From G963556115 sp963678205 (GTDB taxonomy: Bacteria; Planctomycetota; SZUA-567): a DNA stretch of 64,000 nucleotides. Below, one piece after another: positions 36,294 to 45,216 of this stretch. The notes beneath the pieces were generated by a model. That model searched no databases. It worked only from the letters and a program-made list of their open reading frames with translations, and was not told the origin of the DNA. Made by a program: the position numbers and the translations under genes. Location of the stretch: assembly GCA_963678205.1 (NCBI GenBank), contig OY782760.1:1302001-1366000 (forward strand). Reading direction: 5' to 3'. How positions within the stretch are numbered: position 1 is the stretch's first letter; every line of letters begins with the position of its first letter.

Positions 36294-36953
36294 ATGAATG
36301 AAATGAAAATAAATAGTAAGAGCCCACAGGAAACAATAGTAGCAGTGAATGATGAAGTAGAAGAAATTGAAGGTGGAAAAAATGACTATAATCCAGATGT
36401 TGATACTATTGAAAGCAGTATTTTAGGATCAGGTATGACAGATGAGGAGATTACTTATGATGAGTTCAATCTACCAGAAGGTATTGATGTTGATAAAAAT
36501 ATTCTTGCAATTGCTACAGAGCAGTTCAGAGCTCTTGGGCTCAATCAGAAACAGGCTCAAGGTATTGTCGACCTTAGTCCGCAAATTACTGAAACTATTA
36601 GAAACGCTCAGCAAAAAGAGTGGGATCTTACAACCTCTAAGTGGGCTAGAGACATTCGTAACGACGCTGAAATCGGTGGGAGAAATTTTAAAAAGAGTGT
36701 GGCAAAAGCTGAAAAAGCACTGAGTTTATTCGATAGGGGGGGCAAACTTAAAGAATTTCTTGTTACAACCAAGGCTGGAAATAATCCTGATATGATACGT
36801 TTTCTTGTCAGTGTTGCTGATGCGTTTTCTGAAAGTTCTATCAGAAAAATGCCTGAAAGCGGTGCTGGACAAGAACTCTCTGATGCAGAACTATTCTTCC
36901 CAGAGCTGGCAAAACGTGATGCATTAACTAGAAAGATGATGAATAGTAAATAA
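36294..36953 (+). CDS. Phage scaffolding/head-assembly protein
   Basis: 219 residues from ATG 36294 (SD TTGGAG; the in-frame TTG 15 nt earlier overlaps that SD). It is acidic and Asn/Glu-rich at the start, then helical: IATEQFRALGLNQKQAQGIVDL, EWDLTTSKWARDIRNDAEIGG, KKSVAKAEKALSLFD and NNPDMIRFLVSVADAF. This 'L-x-x-EQA-x-x-VDL ... W-ADIRND-E-GG-F ... NHP-IR-LV-x-GDAF' pattern is typical of scaffold proteins preceding the capsid gene in podo- and siphoviruses. It is 109 bp upstream of the capsid gene and appears intact. Confidence 0.75.
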   Translation: MNEMKINSKSPQETIVAVNDEVEEIEGGKNDYNPDVDTIESSILGSGMTDEEITYDEFNLPEGIDVDKNILAIATEQFRALGLNQKQAQGIVDLSPQITETIRNAQQKEWDLTTSKWARDIRNDAEIGGRNFKKSVAKAEKALSLFDRGGKLKEFLVTTKAGNNPDMIRFLVSVADAFSESSIRKMPESGAGQELSDAELFFPELAKRDALTRKMMNSK

Positions 36954-37062
36954 GTACAATTATACAAATCTAATATAACCTCAACAAACGATAGCTAAAT
37001 TTAAATAGTGCATCACTAGTGTGGTGTAAAAGGAATTATTAAATATTTTGGAGGAATAAATA

Positions 37063-38079
37063 ATGGCACTAGCAATAAATCATATGAGAGTGGCTGATGT
37101 AAAGAATCGTCTCCTAGGTGATAAAAAGACGATTGGTAGAACAATTGAATTCATGAGGCAATCCGACCCTTTTATGGATGATATGGGATGGGTGGAATGT
37201 AACTCAGGCGAGAATCATGAATCAAAATATCGTACATCTTTGCCCTCAGCACACTTCCGTATGGTCAATGATTATATCCCGCGTGGGAAGTCTACAACTC
37301 AAAAGCAGATTGATACTACAGGATCTATTGAAGCATGGTCAGAAATTGATGCAGAATTTATTGATGGTACGGCTGCTGAAGGCCGAGGAGCTGAGATTAG
37401 AATTGATGAGTCCAAAGCAACAATAATGGGAATAGGTAATGCTTCTGCTCAGATGATGCTCTATGGTTCACTGGCCGAAGATCCAAGAGCATTTGATGGG
37501 TTGACAACCCGATATAGCCGACTTTCTGATGATAAAGAGCGTATTGGATACAATGTAATAAATGCTGGTGGAACTGGTATAGATAATACTTCAATTTGGG
37601 TTGTAAACTGGTCGCCACAGACAATATATGGCATTTATCCTAAAAGCGGTACGGTAGGAGTTAAGCGTGAAGACTTTGGTAGAACTATTGATAAAAATTC
37701 TGATGGTGACGGTAGGCCGGTATACCAGGACTATTATACACGCAAATTAGGTCTTTGTATTGAAGACTGGCGGTCTACAGTGCGTATTGCAAATATAGAT
37801 GTAACAGATCTTGGCACTGAAGCAGCTGCAGCTGATATTATAGATCTGCTTACTGATGCTTTCTATAAGATCCCAAATGCCGTAAGAAGTATTGATGGTA
37901 TAAACCCAGTAATTTATTGCTCTACTGCAGTTGCTGCGGCGCTTACCAAGCAGTCTCAGAAAAAGACTAGCCCAATTGTTATTGATAATTCTCATGGAAA
38001 ACCAGTAAAGAGCTTCTGGGGATATAGAATAAAAGAGTGCGACGCTATTTTAAGTAATGAAGAGTGTGTTGTTGGCTAG
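37063..38079 (+). CDS. Phage major capsid protein (BPP-1-like podovirus type)
   Basis: 338 residues, ATG 37063 with strong SD TTGGAGGAA. It reads like the ~330-residue major capsid family of Bbp17-type podoviruses: an initial helix, MDDMGWVECNSGENHESKYRT, SLPSAHFRMVNDYIPRGKST, IDESKATIMGIGNASAQMML, DPRAFDGLTTRYSRLS, INAGGTGIDNTSIWVVNWSP, GIYPKSGTVGVKREDFG and GLCIEDWRSTVRIANIDVTD. No stop or frameshift. The capsid gene and the genes after it are in better condition than the portal and exonuclease genes. Confidence 0.88.
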   Translation: MALAINHMRVADVKNRLLGDKKTIGRTIEFMRQSDPFMDDMGWVECNSGENHESKYRTSLPSAHFRMVNDYIPRGKSTTQKQIDTTGSIEAWSEIDAEFIDGTAAEGRGAEIRIDESKATIMGIGNASAQMMLYGSLAEDPRAFDGLTTRYSRLSDDKERIGYNVINAGGTGIDNTSIWVVNWSPQTIYGIYPKSGTVGVKREDFGRTIDKNSDGDGRPVYQDYYTRKLGLCIEDWRSTVRIANIDVTDLGTEAAAADIIDLLTDAFYKIPNAVRSIDGINPVIYCSTAVAAALTKQSQKKTSPIVIDNSHGKPVKSFWGYRIKECDAILSNEECVVG

Positions 38080-38119
38080 TGTATTTTAAAAATAAATATT
38101 TTGATGTAAAGGAGTCTGT

Positions 38120-38512
38120 ATGTTACTCGATGTATCAAGTTTATTTGCTAAAGATCTAAACATTGTAAGTGGTACTCCAGAGGTTTTGTACCTTGGGGAA
38201 AAAGGACTGGGGCATATAAATGGTATTAGATTTTTTGTTGAAATCTCCGAAAAAGTAGAGGGACTAAATGCTGTTACTTTCCGGTTGTTTGCTGCCAGTG
38301 ATGAAGCTGGTACCGAAAATAAAGAGGAAATTCTTTTAAGTCCTGCTTATAAAGTTGAGCGACTCAAGAAGGGGTTCAGTTTTATGATTGAACTTCCTGC
38401 TACTCAGAGACCATACTTGATCTTGGAAGTTGAAAAAGATGGTACTGCTACTGCTGGGAAGTACTGGGCTGGTCTGACCAGTAGTGAACAGTATGCCGCT
38501 CATAACATCTAA
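38120..38512 (+). CDS. Bbp16-like capsid-associated (cement) protein
   Basis: 130 residues, ATG 38120 after AAAGGAG. It begins MLLDVSSLFAKDLNI, like the 'M-LDxxNLFSDxQA' start of Bbp16 proteins, and is beta-rich with FMIELPATQRPYLILEVE near the end, where family members have 'LP-xxxxRYLRL-Y'. Such proteins decorate the capsid and always follow the major capsid gene in these phages, as here (40 bp downstream). Confidence 0.75.
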   Translation: MLLDVSSLFAKDLNIVSGTPEVLYLGEKGLGHINGIRFFVEISEKVEGLNAVTFRLFAASDEAGTENKEEILLSPAYKVERLKKGFSFMIELPATQRPYLILEVEKDGTATAGKYWAGLTSSEQYAAHNI

Positions 38513-38629
38513 AATTTAGCTCAACCTCAATAATTGTGTATCCTGAATAAAAGATACGGCGTGTGACAAATAAGAACACCCCTGTCAATTAGCAGTATAT
38601 ACACTAACTCTTTTTTGAAAGGAAAGAAT

Positions 38630-39229
38630 ATGGTTTGCGCTATTGATATCTGTAATCAAGCACTCTTTCATATAGGGATAGCTGGAATTACTGATCTTGA
38701 CGATTACGGTGATGTGAGTGCTGTTGCATGTAAAATGTTCTATGACTCTGCATTGCGTATAGCACTGAGGGATCATCCGTGGGGATTTGCCAAGACTGAA
38801 GTTGCACTTTCTTCTGTTGATAATTCAGAAGTCTACCAAAGTTATGATTATGCATATCAGTACCCTTATGATTGTCTACGACCACTTGGAATTTATTCTA
38901 AGGATAGAAAAAATTCCAAAAAAATTGAGTATGATGTTCAGATAAATCATGCTCGAAATGCAAAGGTGATTCTTACAAATCAACCCAGAGCGATTCTTAC
39001 GTATATTTTGTATATTGATGATCCAAATCTTTATGATGGCTGGTTTATTGAAATGCTTGTGCTTTGTTTGGCTTCCAAAATTGCCAGTAAGCTGACAGGC
39101 GATACTAATAAAAGTAAAAATATGCTAGCAGCCTACCTTCAAGCCAAGGATCAGGCTCAGGCAATAGCAGGGAATGAAAATTATGAGGAGAATACATTTT
39201 ATAATGATTTTCTGCATGCCAGATCATAA
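38630..39229 (+). CDS. Tail tubular protein A (gp11-like)
   Basis: 199 residues from ATG 38630 (SD AAAGGA; the TTG five codons upstream is part of that SD region). The start IDICNQALFHIGIAGITDLDD is the usual head-completion/tail-tube A pattern ('I-NxAL-xLG-xxIxSLDD'), followed by ALRDHPWGFAKTEVAL, YQYPYDCLRPLGIY and a long helix ending in AYLQAKDQAQAIAGNENYEE. In podoviruses it connects the portal to the tail nozzle. Intact. Confidence 0.85.
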   Translation: MVCAIDICNQALFHIGIAGITDLDDYGDVSAVACKMFYDSALRIALRDHPWGFAKTEVALSSVDNSEVYQSYDYAYQYPYDCLRPLGIYSKDRKNSKKIEYDVQINHARNAKVILTNQPRAILTYILYIDDPNLYDGWFIEMLVLCLASKIASKLTGDTNKSKNMLAAYLQAKDQAQAIAGNENYEENTFYNDFLHARS

Positions 39230-39261
39230 TCTATGTCATTAAACTTTAACTAGGAGTCTGT

Positions 39262-41118
39262 ATGTCAGTTTTTGATATGAGTAAACTCTCTTTTAATGCA
39301 GGAATATGGTCTGAGAAGCTTGATGCAAGATCTGATCTAGCACGATATCCTGCAGCGTGTTCAGAGTTGTTGAATTTTGTTCCACACCCATATGGGGGAA
39401 TATCAAATAGAGCTGGAACAGAGTTTGTATTTTCTGCAGATAGTAAAAGAATAAGACTTATAAGCTTTCAGTTCAACTCAGAGCAGTCGTATATTATTGC
39501 TCTTACGGCAGGAGAGGCTCGAGTCTTAAAAGACGGAGGTTTGATAGTTAATGATGACAATGAAATCGTTAGCTTTAATGTGCCGTATCAAGAGGAACAT
39601 TTGCAGCAATTGCAGTATATTCAATCTGCAGATGTCTTATACTTGACTCACCCTGAGTATAGGCCAGCAAAAATAACCAGAAGCTCGCATATTGACTGGG
39701 ATTTTTCATATCTCTTTTTTGCTAATGTTGTGCCTATTCCAGAAAGTATTGAGGTGCATAGTACGGCTTCTTCAACCAATACTATAAAGTATAACTATGG
39801 TGTGACACTTGTTGATGAGGATGGTAAAGAGAGCGAAATCCTTACAGTTGATACAGGTGCCAGAATAGGGGATACCCTTGAATTTAATAAGAAACCTCAA
39901 GAGTATGATTGTATAAAGTATAACATCTATCGTGAGAAGAGCGGTGTCTTTGGCTGGGTCGACAGTACTACTGTATCTAGTTGGGTTGATCCTAACGCGG
40001 GAGGAACAAATCCCGATATGCAAGCAACTCCGCCACTAAGTCAGAATCCATTTAAGGAAGCTGGAGACTATCCAACATGCGCATGTATTCATCAGGACCG
40101 TCTGGTATTTGCTGGTAGTAATAAAAAACCGAGAACAATGTTCGGCTCGCGCAGCGGAAGCTTCACTGATTATTCCATACGTAACCCTTTGCAGGATGAT
40201 GATGCATATGAATTTGAAATATCAGGAGGTCAGGTTGACCGCATTCATTGGATGCGGTCATTCAATGGGGTCCTTCTGGTTGGCTGTGGTGGCGGAGAAT
40301 ATCTTGTAACTGGAGAGGATAAAACAGCTGTTGTTACACCTAAATCTGTAAATGTAAAACAGCAGACTAGTTATGGTTCTTCACGTATTCCTTCAATTGT
40401 GGCAGGATCAACAGTACTCTTTGTCCAGGAGGGCAAGAACATTGTTCGTGATATGTTTTATTCTCTAGAGTCAGATCAATATAACGGTAATGATATATCA
40501 GTTCTCGCTGAAAATCTATTTGTTAATAAAAAGCTTGTTGCTGTTGCCTGGCAGCGTGATCCAGATTATGTACTTTGGGCTGTGCGTGATGATGGTGTGC
40601 TTTTAGGGCTTACTTATATAAAAGAACAACAAGTCTGGGCGTGGCATAGGCATATAACGGTAAATGGTAATTTTATTGATGTGGCTGTTGTTAGAAATAA
40701 TGACGGTGAAGATGATCTTTACCTGACAGTAGAGCGTGGAGGCAAGTATTATGTAGAAATGATGAAGAGTCGAGAGATAAATAACAATATAAATAATTCA
40801 TGGTTTCTTGATTCAGCAGTAGAGTATTATGGGACTGCAACCACTACTTTTAATGGATTAGATCATCTTGAGGGGCAGTACGTTTCGGTATTTAGTAAAG
40901 GTTTTGTGATAGAAAAACTCCTGGTAGAAAATGGTAGTGTCACTCTGCCATTTAAGGTGACAGAGGCTGTAGTTGGTTTGGCGTATTCTTCAGTAATGTC
41001 AAGTATGGAAGTTGCCTTGAACTTAAATAACCGAAACTCTATAAGCGTAATAAACTCAATTTTTTGGGCTACATTTTATTTTCAGAATACCTGTAGGGTG
41101 ATGATTATATTAGCTTAG
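39262..41118 (+). CDS. Tail tubular protein B (gp12-like), shortened C-terminus
   Basis: 618 residues, ATG 39262 with AGGAG. It starts SFNAGIWSEKLDARSDLARY then PAACSELLNFVPHPYGGISN, the standard beginning of the gp12-like nozzle protein. A fibronectin-like insert follows (SIEVHSTASSTNTIKYNYGV ... IYREKSGVFGWV), then RLVFAGSNKKPRTMFGSRSG, NGVLLVGCGGGEYLVTG and the beta-propeller part. The end (from ~SMEVALNLNNRN) turns into SIFWATFYFQNTCRVMIILA, unlike the usual 'R-I-x-x-V-RLY-S-GG' ending, so the last ~40-60 residues appear lost or out of frame. Confidence 0.82.
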   Translation: MSVFDMSKLSFNAGIWSEKLDARSDLARYPAACSELLNFVPHPYGGISNRAGTEFVFSADSKRIRLISFQFNSEQSYIIALTAGEARVLKDGGLIVNDDNEIVSFNVPYQEEHLQQLQYIQSADVLYLTHPEYRPAKITRSSHIDWDFSYLFFANVVPIPESIEVHSTASSTNTIKYNYGVTLVDEDGKESEILTVDTGARIGDTLEFNKKPQEYDCIKYNIYREKSGVFGWVDSTTVSSWVDPNAGGTNPDMQATPPLSQNPFKEAGDYPTCACIHQDRLVFAGSNKKPRTMFGSRSGSFTDYSIRNPLQDDDAYEFEISGGQVDRIHWMRSFNGVLLVGCGGGEYLVTGEDKTAVVTPKSVNVKQQTSYGSSRIPSIVAGSTVLFVQEGKNIVRDMFYSLESDQYNGNDISVLAENLFVNKKLVAVAWQRDPDYVLWAVRDDGVLLGLTYIKEQQVWAWHRHITVNGNFIDVAVVRNNDGEDDLYLTVERGGKYYVEMMKSREINNNINNSWFLDSAVEYYGTATTTFNGLDHLEGQYVSVFSKGFVIEKLLVENGSVTLPFKVTEAVVGLAYSSVMSSMEVALNLNNRNSISVINSIFWATFYFQNTCRVMIILA

Positions 41119-41180
41119 TTTTATAATTTATGATGCTTGCCCTGCTTTATGCAGGGTGGGTATTGATTTGAGGGGGAATT

Positions 41181-41675
41181 ATGTTTGGGATTAGTCGATT
41201 CTGGGTGCGAATTGCGGTTGTTATTGTTGTCGGGATTGTTGCGGTATGTTGTGTGACCCTTATTGGGTGCTCGCCTGAGGCTGGGAGTGAGTTTGGGTTG
41301 AGCCAGCTGGCGCTTGTCAGTAAGAATAATATTGATTCGTCCAAACATCAAAGGAGTGAGGATAACTCAATTGTTCTGAATGTTAAAGATGGAGGTAATC
41401 CGCTGGGGCAGGATTTTGAAGACGGAACTTTGGTTGCTACTCCTAGAGATAAAGAGGAGGCTGAGTCGGTAGCTACTGTTGTTGAAGCTAGAGCGAGTGA
41501 GCGTGAGAGGGTGATTCTGGCTCAGGCTGAGCTTAAAGAAAAGGTAATAAGAGCTGAAGAGGAGAAGTGGCGACTCCTTGTATGGGTTGTAGGAATAGGA
41601 GCGGTAATCCTGTCGGCTTTGGCATTATTGATAAAATCGCCGATTGACAGTACAAAGAGGAAGAGTGATGAATAG
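41181..41675 (+). CDS. Phage membrane protein, probable lysis accessory
   Basis: 164 residues, ATG 41181 (SD GAGGGGGAA). N-terminal hydrophobic segment (VRIAVVIVVGIVAVCCVTLI) ending GCS, so a lipoprotein-like or anchored start. A helical, Glu/Arg-rich middle (ATVVEARASERERVILAQAE) follows, then a second membrane segment (LLVWVVGIGAVILSALALLI) near the C-terminus. This double anchoring with a coiled coil resembles spanin or i-spanin-type lysis accessory proteins, but I cannot assign a family. Its stop overlaps the next gene, as usual for lysis cassettes. Confidence 0.55.
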   Translation: MFGISRFWVRIAVVIVVGIVAVCCVTLIGCSPEAGSEFGLSQLALVSKNNIDSSKHQRSEDNSIVLNVKDGGNPLGQDFEDGTLVATPRDKEEAESVATVVEARASERERVILAQAELKEKVIRAEEEKWRLLVWVVGIGAVILSALALLIKSPIDSTKRKSDE

Positions 41676-41949
41676 TGAGGAGAAGATAGATAAGCTATAT
41701 AATGACATGACTGAGGTAAAGGTTACACTGGCACGTCTTGAATCTTGTCTGCACTCTGCACCGTGTTCGCAGCTCTGTGAGCATAAAACGAAGCACTCTA
41801 GTGATATTGCTGAACTGCATAACCAGCATAAGGCGCATATTGAAGATCATCATTCTAGCAGGACTCTCCGATCAAATTGGGCAGCGATAGCTGCGCTTAT
41901 CTGTGCGCTTACAAGTGTGCTTGGAATGCTTTTCAGGTCTGTGGGGTGA
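41668..41949 (+). CDS. Holin-like/XhlA-like small membrane protein
   Basis: 93 residues. I take ATG 41668 (SD GAGGAAG), giving MNSEEKIDKLYNDMTEVKVT. A coiled-coil N-half, a Cys/His-rich middle (CSQLCEHKTKHSSDIAELHN ... HIEDHHSS) and one C-terminal membrane segment (WAAIAALICALTSVLGMLF) match the layout of haemolysin XhlA/phage holin-associated proteins. It overlaps the previous gene by 8 nt. The His/Cys cluster might bind metal; that is a guess. Confidence 0.6.
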   Translation: MNSEEKIDKLYNDMTEVKVTLARLESCLHSAPCSQLCEHKTKHSSDIAELHNQHKAHIEDHHSSRTLRSNWAAIAALICALTSVLGMLFRSVG

Positions 41950-41998
41950 GAACTATACTTCATGAACTTTTGGTTGGTTGTGTGTGAGGGTGTTCGTA

Positions 41999-42451
41999 AT
42001 GAGTGAGGTGCAGAAAAAGTTTGCGCTCTGTATCGCGATAGGATTGGGTAACTGGCAGGCAGCAAATGCTGTCGGATATCGGAGTAAGCACTGTGCAAGG
42101 TTGCGTAGATCAAAAGGTGTGATTGAAGAGCTTGACAGGATAAGGGGTGAGATGATTGATAAAACACATTTTACAAAGGAATTTATGCTTGAGAAACTCT
42201 TTGCTCTGATGGGGAAGATGGAGAGCGCGAAGTATGCTGCTGAGTCCCTGGATCCTAAAGAGCAACGTGAATATATAAAGACCGCTCTTGAAGTTGGAAA
42301 AGAAATAAATAAAATGCTTGGTCATTATAGTCCGTCCAGTTCACAGCATCTCAGGGTTGAGAGTACAGGCAGCGAACTTACAGATCTTATTGAGAGAGTG
42401 GAGAAGAAATGTAAGGAAGAGAAGTTGGTTGAAGCACAAGAAGTAGAGTGA
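41999..42451 (+). CDS. Phage terminase small subunit-like protein
   Basis: 150 residues from ATG 41999 (MSEVQKKFALCIAIGLGNWQ). The helix-turn-helix NWQAANAVGYRSKHCARLRR followed by KGVIEELDRIRGEM is the pattern of terminase small subunits that bind the packaging site. The rest (KEFMLEKLFALMGKMESAKY ... LEVGKEINKMLGHYSPSSSQ) also suits that family. No large terminase follows; instead comes a terminator and a host GGDEF-EAL gene. So the packaging operon is cut here, probably the right end of the remnant. Confidence 0.7.
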   Translation: MSEVQKKFALCIAIGLGNWQAANAVGYRSKHCARLRRSKGVIEELDRIRGEMIDKTHFTKEFMLEKLFALMGKMESAKYAAESLDPKEQREYIKTALEVGKEINKMLGHYSPSSSQHLRVESTGSELTDLIERVEKKCKEEKLVEAQEVE

Positions 42452-42456
42452 AGTTT

Positions 42457-42483
42457 CGGGTACTCTTTAGAGTACCCGTTTTT
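42457..42483 (+). terminator. Rho-independent terminator ending the phage remnant
   Basis: CGGGTACTCT / AGAGTACCCG (42457-42466 / 42469-42478), loop TT, followed by TTTTTATTG. A textbook terminator just after the last phage gene. 42484-42656 holds nothing I can identify. Confidence 0.9.
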
Positions 42484-42656
42484 ATTGTTTATTTCATATT
42501 TTGCAGGTTGATAATATTTTATTATTTAGTATAGGGTGTATATTAAAGGCAGTCGTTCGAGATGACTCTTGAGTTGTCGGTGTTTTTAACTGTATAATAA
42601 TAAAAAATATTATACAGTAGCTAGAGTGTTGGGTACTACAATGTACAAGTTTTGCA

Positions 42657-44792
42657 TCAGAGGTAGAGGTTGTATATTAATTCGTGAAGCTCTTTGATGT
42701 CTAGTGGCTTGCTGAGGTAAAATCCCTGAGCAGCATCACATTGGAGGTCTCTGACCATCTTAAACTGTTCTAGATCCTCGATACCTTCAGCGACTACATC
42801 AAGACTGAGCGCTTTTGCCAGATTAATGATGGCCTTAGTTATCTCCATGTTTCTTTCTATATGTAGTTTTGAAATATAGCTGCGGTCTAGCTTCAAGATA
42901 TTTATACTCGAACGCTCTACAGTTGATAATGCTGAATAACCAATACCGAAATCATCAATGCTTATTCTTACACCATACTCTTTTAACTGATTGATTATAC
43001 TGAGTGACCATTTACTCTTGTCCAGTGCTGAGGTGTCTGTAATGTCAATCATTATTATATCACCAGGTATATCATATTTTTCAAGCATATTAGTGAATAC
43101 ACTTATAAGATCAGGGTCACTAAGTTGCTGTAGTGTCATATTGATTGAAATATAAAAACCTGTTTTTACTAGCTCTGGTACCTGCTTTTGAAGGCTCTGC
43201 AAGGTCTTGCCTACTTCATCAATTATCCAGTGACCAATAGGAATGAGTACACCAGTTTCGTCAGCAATAGGTATCACTACTTCTGGTGCAACAGGACCAT
43301 ATGTCGGGTGAAACCAGCGAAGTAGCGCTTCCACTCCTTCAATAGACATGGTTTTTATGTTATACACTGGCTGATACGCTATATCGAATTCGTTATTATT
43401 AAACGCTTTTAGAAGCATATTCTTCATCTGTGATTGGATCTCATGTGACTTGAGCATTGATGGAGTAAAAAACTTGTATGCTCCATGTGGGCGCATTTTG
43501 CTCATAATCTTGGCCTCATACATCGCCAGATCAGCTCGAAGCAGGTAATCGTTAATATTATCTGCTTCTGATACTATTCCAAGGCTGGCTGATACTCTGA
43601 CAGTCTGATTCGTAAGAACGCAACGTTCAGAAATAAGTTCGCAGATCTGAGTGCAGAATTCTTCAAGCTTTTCGCGATCCTTCGTATGGGTTATTATGAT
43701 AAATTCATCCCCACCGAGCCTGCCGATAAAATTTGGCTCGCTGATAAAGTTTTTCAGGTTATTTGCTACATTTATAAGAAGTTCATCTCCTGCAAGATGT
43801 CCATAATTGTCGTTTATTTCTTTGAATTTATTCAGGTCAAAGAGAATTAGGCTGATCTCTTTATCTGCACGAATGCAACTGCTTAATTCTTTAAGAATAT
43901 GAGCACGGTTGGGAATATCTGTCAGTTTGTCGTAATATGCCTGACGCCAGATTTTCTCTCTTGTTTTATGTCTCTCGGTTATATCAAGCATTGTGACAAG
44001 TACGTCTGCTGGACGAGTAATATCTTCTTTTTCAAAAATATTGATAGTTGCGATAACTATAACCTCAGAGCCATTTTTGTGACTGAGGTTGAGTTCTTTT
44101 GATGTTATCTTAATGTTTTCGGATATAAGCTTTTCGGCTAAGGTTAGAGCGTCTTTATAAAATTTAGAAACCTTAGTGCCAAGTATTTCTGAAGTACTGT
44201 ATCCCAGCATGTCTCCAAGTTGATTATTGCATTCTACTATCTTGTGATCTCTTATAAGGCTGATGCCTATAGGTGCTGAATCAACAATACTTTTTAGTTC
44301 ATGATTGCTTTTTCTGAGTTTAAGTTCAATGCTTTTTAAATATGAAATATCACTGAAACTTTCGCAGATATAGAACTTGCCGTCTATTTCTATGGTCCGG
44401 GCATTTTTAATTATAGGATTATTTGTGCCGTCTGCACATTTTAAAGTGGTATCCATTCCGGTAAAGCTTTGCTGCTTCTTTTCCAGTATTGGACATTCTC
44501 TTGAAATAGAACCTTTGGGACAAAGGAGATCACATTGTTGACCAATAAGCTCTTCACGTGTGAAACCGCTAATTTCACAGGTGCGGTTATTAATGTCTCT
44601 AATGATATAGTCATCATCTATTATCATTACAGCATCGGCAACATTTTCATAAAGTGTGCGAAAACGCTTTTCACTGGCAGTTACTAATTCAAGATAGTTA
44701 TCTGAAGAAAGTGCGTCTGCAGATATTGAGCTTGATATTAAACCTTGACTTGTTTCTGGTCTTTCTTGAAGAATGCTTTCTTTATCTATCAT
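42657..44792 (-). CDS. PAS-PAS-GGDEF-EAL cyclic-di-GMP protein
   Basis: 711 residues, no membrane segment, so a cytoplasmic sensor. PAS1 ~40-150, with a Cys-containing insert (CDLLCPKGSISRECPIL) that could hold a metal or sense redox state, and PAS2 ~165-275. The GGDEF domain has an intact GGDEF (360-364), so diguanylate cyclase activity is possible; no RxxD product-inhibition site precedes it. The EAL domain has EALLRW (488-493), DDFGIGYSAL, KLDRSYI and AEGIEDLEQF, so phosphodiesterase activity is likely as well. Which activity dominates cannot be told. ATG 44792 has only a weak SD. Confidence 0.93.
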   Translation of the reverse strand: MIDKESILQERPETSQGLISSSISADALSSDNYLELVTASEKRFRTLYENVADAVMIIDDDYIIRDINNRTCEISGFTREELIGQQCDLLCPKGSISRECPILEKKQQSFTGMDTTLKCADGTNNPIIKNARTIEIDGKFYICESFSDISYLKSIELKLRKSNHELKSIVDSAPIGISLIRDHKIVECNNQLGDMLGYSTSEILGTKVSKFYKDALTLAEKLISENIKITSKELNLSHKNGSEVIVIATINIFEKEDITRPADVLVTMLDITERHKTREKIWRQAYYDKLTDIPNRAHILKELSSCIRADKEISLILFDLNKFKEINDNYGHLAGDELLINVANNLKNFISEPNFIGRLGGDEFIIITHTKDREKLEEFCTQICELISERCVLTNQTVRVSASLGIVSEADNINDYLLRADLAMYEAKIMSKMRPHGAYKFFTPSMLKSHEIQSQMKNMLLKAFNNNEFDIAYQPVYNIKTMSIEGVEALLRWFHPTYGPVAPEVVIPIADETGVLIPIGHWIIDEVGKTLQSLQKQVPELVKTGFYISINMTLQQLSDPDLISVFTNMLEKYDIPGDIIMIDITDTSALDKSKWSLSIINQLKEYGVRISIDDFGIGYSALSTVERSSINILKLDRSYISKLHIERNMEITKAIINLAKALSLDVVAEGIEDLEQFKMVRDLQCDAAQGFYLSKPLDIKELHELIYNLYL

Positions 44793-45216
44793 ATTTTATG
44801 CTCAAATTTGTAGTTAAGGAATAGTTATAATTTTAAGGTATATTTTGTGGTTGTTTTTATACACATATTACTAACTTCACGTTGACTTGCATTTTCACAC
44901 TTATATGCTTATTTTTGGATCTGAATTCTTTTAATCTTTATAATACCCTAATCGATGAATGAATCAAAGAACGTTTTTTATTTTTTTACAGGAAAATGAA
45001 GAAATTGTGTAAAAAAAATTACTTTATCTTTTGTTGCGTGGGTAAATCGTGACATTGGGGAGTACTGCTTAGAATATGTTTAAAATTTATTCCGGTCATT
45101 TTTGTTTTGAGTATATTAACTTGACCCTGTTTGGCAATTAGTATAAAATGACTAATCTATATTTATCAATATATTTATTGAATATAAAAATTTATATGAT
45201 GTTATTGAAAGTGCGT
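44793..45216. other. Divergent spacer, no gene
   Basis: 424 bp of AT-rich DNA between the GGDEF-EAL gene (minus) and the lipoprotein gene (plus). It presumably holds both promoters. I see no clear hairpin or repeat. Confidence 0.4.

Noticed and set aside
41121..41351. Minus-strand Pro/Asn-rich ORFs opposite the lysis gene
   Set aside because: Shadow frames of a good plus-strand gene with SD; composition is typical of antisense reading.
28380..42451. BPP-1-type diversity-generating retroelement
   Set aside because: Looked for because the structural genes resemble BPP-1; no reverse-transcriptase motif, template/variable repeat or Mtd-like gene found.
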